From: Acidimicrobiia bacterium
Lineage (GTDB): Bacteria > Actinomycetota > Acidimicrobiia > IMCC26256
Direction of reading: 5' to 3'
Assembly (NCBI GenBank): GCA_023262065.1
Contig: JALRDW010000109.1
Span: 1 to 8,029 of the forward strand
Length of the DNA stretch: 8,029 nucleotides
Positions within the stretch are counted from its first letter, which is position 1. Every line of letters starts with the position of its first letter. Both the position numbers and the translations under genes were made by a program. The notes beneath the pieces are model-generated. The model was not told the DNA's origin. It saw only the letters and a program-made list of their open reading frames with translations, and ran no database searches. Below are positions 6,438-8,029 of this stretch, piece after piece.

Positions 6438-6443
6438 CCCGGC

Positions 6444-6827
6444 GTGCCCATCCCCGACGTCGAGACCCTGCGATCCCGCGCCGCGGCGATCCCCGACGGG
6501 GTCGTCCCGCCGGACCTCGACGTTCGCTTCTCCGTCTCGATCGAGGGAGGTGACGCGTGGACGCTCGTCATCGGCGGCGGCCACATGGCGGTGGAGCCGG
6601 GCATCCTGGGCGAGGTGGTGGTCCACCTCGATCGGGCGAGCGCCGAACGCATCGCGGACGGAGTCGGCAACGCCCAGCAGGCCATCGCCGGCGACGGGGT
6701 CCGGATCGACGGTGACCTCGACGCCCTCCCCGCCGCCCGGTCGATCGAGGCGCTCGGCGCGCTGCTCGCCCCGGACCGACCGACGACCCCGGTACCATCC
6801 GGCGACGAACCGAGGAGGACACCATGA
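6444..6827 (+). CDS. SCP2 sterol-carrier-like lipid-binding protein
   Basis: A 127-residue soluble protein that I place in the SCP2 (sterol carrier protein 2) fold family from its pattern. There is an N-terminal helix, alternating beta-strands VRFSVSIEGG (27-36), AWTLVIGGGHMAVEPG (38-53) and GEVVVHLD (56-63), then a helix and the closing GDGVRIDGDLDAL (83-95), which resembles the usual sGklkvsGd element. Proteins of this family hold a fatty acyl, sterol or other lipid ligand in a hydrophobic tunnel. The Pro/Arg-rich tail after about 110 looks disordered. The GTG start at 6444 follows a promoter-like box by six bases. The stop overlaps the start of the acyl-CoA dehydrogenase gene (ATGA), so the two are one operon and may act on the same lipid. 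Ligand unknown; no proven role in carotenoid formation. Confidence 0.75.
   Translation: MPIPDVETLRSRAAAIPDGVVPPDLDVRFSVSIEGGDAWTLVIGGGHMAVEPGILGEVVVHLDRASAERIADGVGNAQQAIAGDGVRIDGDLDALPAARSIEALGALLAPDRPTTPVPSGDEPRRTP
6812..6818 (+). promoter_or_regulatory. ribosome binding site of the acyl-CoA dehydrogenase gene
   Basis: GAGGAGG lies five bases before the ATG at 6824, within the last codons of the SCP2-like gene. It decides the dehydrogenase start together with the ATGA overlap. A GGTACCAT sequence at 6791-6798 could be an extra promoter box, but it is inside a coding region and 25 bases from the ATG. Confidence 0.75.
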
Positions 6828-8029
6828 CGCGCTCGATCGAGACCTTCCAGGCCGAGGCCCGCTCGTTCCTCGACGCGAACCTCGAGCGTCGCGGCGAGGA
6901 GACCTTCGTCTGGGGCGAGGGCAGTGAGCGGGTCGGCGTGCTCGAGGAGAAGTCCCCCGAGCAGGAGGCCCGCGAGCTCGCCGCGGCGAAGGAGTGGAAG
7001 GCCAAGGAGTTCGACGCCGGTTTCGGCTGGATCACGGGCCCCGAGGAGTACGGCGGCGCCGGCCTCGGACGTGAGTACGACCGCGCCTACCGCGAGGTCG
7101 CCTCGAGGTACTCGATGCCGAACCAGAGCCAGTTCGGGATCGGACTCGGCATGGTCGCCCCGACGATCCTGGCGCACGCCACCCCGGAGGTGAAGGACGC
7201 GTACCTCCGTCCGATGTGGCGCGGCGACATCGTGGGCTGCCAGCTCTTCTCCGAGCCGATCGCCGGCTCCGACCTCGCCGGGATCCAGACCAAGGCCGTG
7301 CGCGACGGCGATGAGTGGGTGGTGTCCGGCCAGAAGGTCTGGACCTCCGGGGCGCACTACTCCGACATCGGCGAGGTCATCACTCGCACCGATCCGGACA
7401 AGCCGAAGCACCGGGGCATGACGATGTTCGTCGTCGACATGCACGCCCCCGGGGTCGAGGTGCGCCCGCTCCGCCAGATGACGGGTGGGGCCGCGTTCAA
7501 CGAGGTGTTCTTCGACGAGGTCCGGATCCCGGACTCCCACCGACTCGGTGACGTCGACGGCGGCTGGACTGTCGCACTCACCACCCTCATGAACGAACGG
7601 GCCTCCATCGGGGGTGGCGGCGGTGGGGCCGGCACGATGAGCATGGCCCGCCTGCTGGGACTCGCCCGGTTCCTCGAGGTCGACGACGACCCGATCGTCC
7701 GTCAGGGACTCGCCGACATCTACATCCGCGGTGCGGTGGCCCGGTACACGAACCTGCGGGCCTCCGCGAAGATCCGGGCCGGCCAGCTGCCGGGCCCGGA
7801 GATGTCGATCGGCAAGCTCGCCCTCACCGAGAATCTCACACGGACCTCCCAACTGCTCGGCGAGATGCTCGGGCCGCGCCTCGCCGCGGACAGCGGCGAA
7901 TGGGGCACGTACGCATGGAGTGAGTTCGTGCTCGGCACGCCCGGGATGCGCATCGCGGGCGGATCGGACGAGGTCATGCGCAACATCGTCGGCGAGCGTG
8001 TGCTCGGACTGCCCAAGGAGCCGACGCCG
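6824..8029 (+). CDS. acyl-CoA dehydrogenase, FadE-like (3' end cut)
   Basis: 402 codons are present and the frame is still open at the window edge. The usual family ending (RNIVGERVLGLPKEP, 386-400) is already there, so only a few residues should be missing. It is an FAD flavoenzyme expected to form a 2,3-double bond in an acyl-CoA. Visible motifs are GPEEYGGAG (72-80), the flavin-binding SEPIAGSD (143-150), GQKVWTSGAHYSD (169-181) and the C-terminal GGSDEVMRN (379-387). The catalytic Glu of medium-chain enzymes, just before the G(T/S) of the C-terminal motif, is replaced by Gly379. The base may lie elsewhere, as in isovaleryl-CoA type enzymes, or on a partner subunit. A glycine-rich run follows ERASI (about 263-269). 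Coupled by ATGA to the SCP2-like gene. Substrate unknown; steroid or branched acyl-CoA are possibilities. Confidence 0.92.
   Translation, partial: MTRSIETFQAEARSFLDANLERRGEETFVWGEGSERVGVLEEKSPEQEARELAAAKEWKAKEFDAGFGWITGPEEYGGAGLGREYDRAYREVASRYSMPNQSQFGIGLGMVAPTILAHATPEVKDAYLRPMWRGDIVGCQLFSEPIAGSDLAGIQTKAVRDGDEWVVSGQKVWTSGAHYSDIGEVITRTDPDKPKHRGMTMFVVDMHAPGVEVRPLRQMTGGAAFNEVFFDEVRIPDSHRLGDVDGGWTVALTTLMNERASIGGGGGGAGTMSMARLLGLARFLEVDDDPIVRQGLADIYIRGAVARYTNLRASAKIRAGQLPGPEMSIGKLALTENLTRTSQLLGEMLGPRLAADSGEWGTYAWSEFVLGTPGMRIAGGSDEVMRNIVGERVLGLPKEPTP

Larger units (their letters stand above)
6362..6443. promoter_or_regulatory. 82-bp divergent promoter region, crtE / SCP2-like gene
   Basis: The largest gap in the window must contain the promoter of the crtE-crtI-crtB operon (minus) and that of the SCP2/dehydrogenase operon (plus). 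Candidate -10 boxes lie near each edge. An inverted repeat, ACGGC (6374-6378) and GCCGT (6386-6390) with a seven-base spacer, falls between the -10 and expected -35 of crtE and could be an operator. No clear -35 hexamers or terminators are visible. Confidence 0.55.

Noticed and set aside
5282..7852. A very long minus-strand open frame (856 codons) that continues the crtE frame through the SCP2-like and dehydrogenase genes
   Set aside because: Beyond 6361 it is antisense to two well-supported genes and shows no prenyl synthase or other domain. Frames opposite GC-rich genes stay open because stop codons are rare. The crtE family length and the TAGTCT box both place the start at 6361.
1..8029. 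tRNA, rRNA, CRISPR, insertion sequences, prophage or attachment sites
   Set aside because: No repeat arrays, transposase-like reading frames, inverted terminal repeats or tRNA-like cloverleaf sequences were seen, and coding sequence fills nearly all of the window.

Overview
The window is a dense, very GC-rich stretch (about 70% G+C by eye, third codon positions almost all G or C) holding ten genes, two of them cut by the window edges. The largest gap is 82 bases. A split lycopene cyclase (crtYc/crtYd), a DrrA/DrrB-like ABC exporter pair, GTGA/ATGA gene overlaps and short leaders with TAnnnT boxes all suggest an actinobacterium. A deep lineage such as Acidimicrobiia is a reasonable guess but is not shown by the sequence.

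Layout. Bases 1-118 hold the 3' end of an unidentified + strand gene. It converges on a minus-strand ABC exporter operon (ATPase 1773-847, permease 850-122; GTGA overlap). A 43-base gap separates this operon from a + strand operon of crtYc (1817-2155), crtYd (2148-2468) and crtZ (2479-2967). That operon converges with a minus-strand operon of crtE (6361-5282), crtI (5275-3803) and crtB (3806-2949). The crtZ and crtB coding ends overlap by 19 bases. An 82-base divergent promoter region (6362-6443) separates crtE from a + strand pair: an SCP2-like lipid-binding protein (6444-6827) and an acyl-CoA dehydrogenase (6824 to the window end).

Pathway. The two crt operons encode what looks like a complete C40 route. 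CrtE makes geranylgeranyl diphosphate, CrtB condenses two to phytoene, CrtI desaturates phytoene to lycopene, CrtYc and CrtYd together cyclise lycopene to beta-carotene, and CrtZ hydroxylates the rings to zeaxanthin. No elongase (crtEb), glycosylase, ketolase, retinal-forming oxygenase or pigment regulator lies in the window. The ABC exporter and the SCP2/dehydrogenase pair are neighbours with no proven link to the pigment.

The most useful non-gene signal is a TAnnnT box, mostly preceded by GG, 6 to 9 bases before the start codons of the ATPase, crtZ, crtE and SCP2 genes. These genes also lack a clear Shine-Dalgarno sequence, which suggests leaderless transcripts and an extra promoter inside the crtYc-crtYd-crtZ operon. 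I did not find a clearly new biological system. This is a well-formed carotenoid cluster with some unusual layout details.
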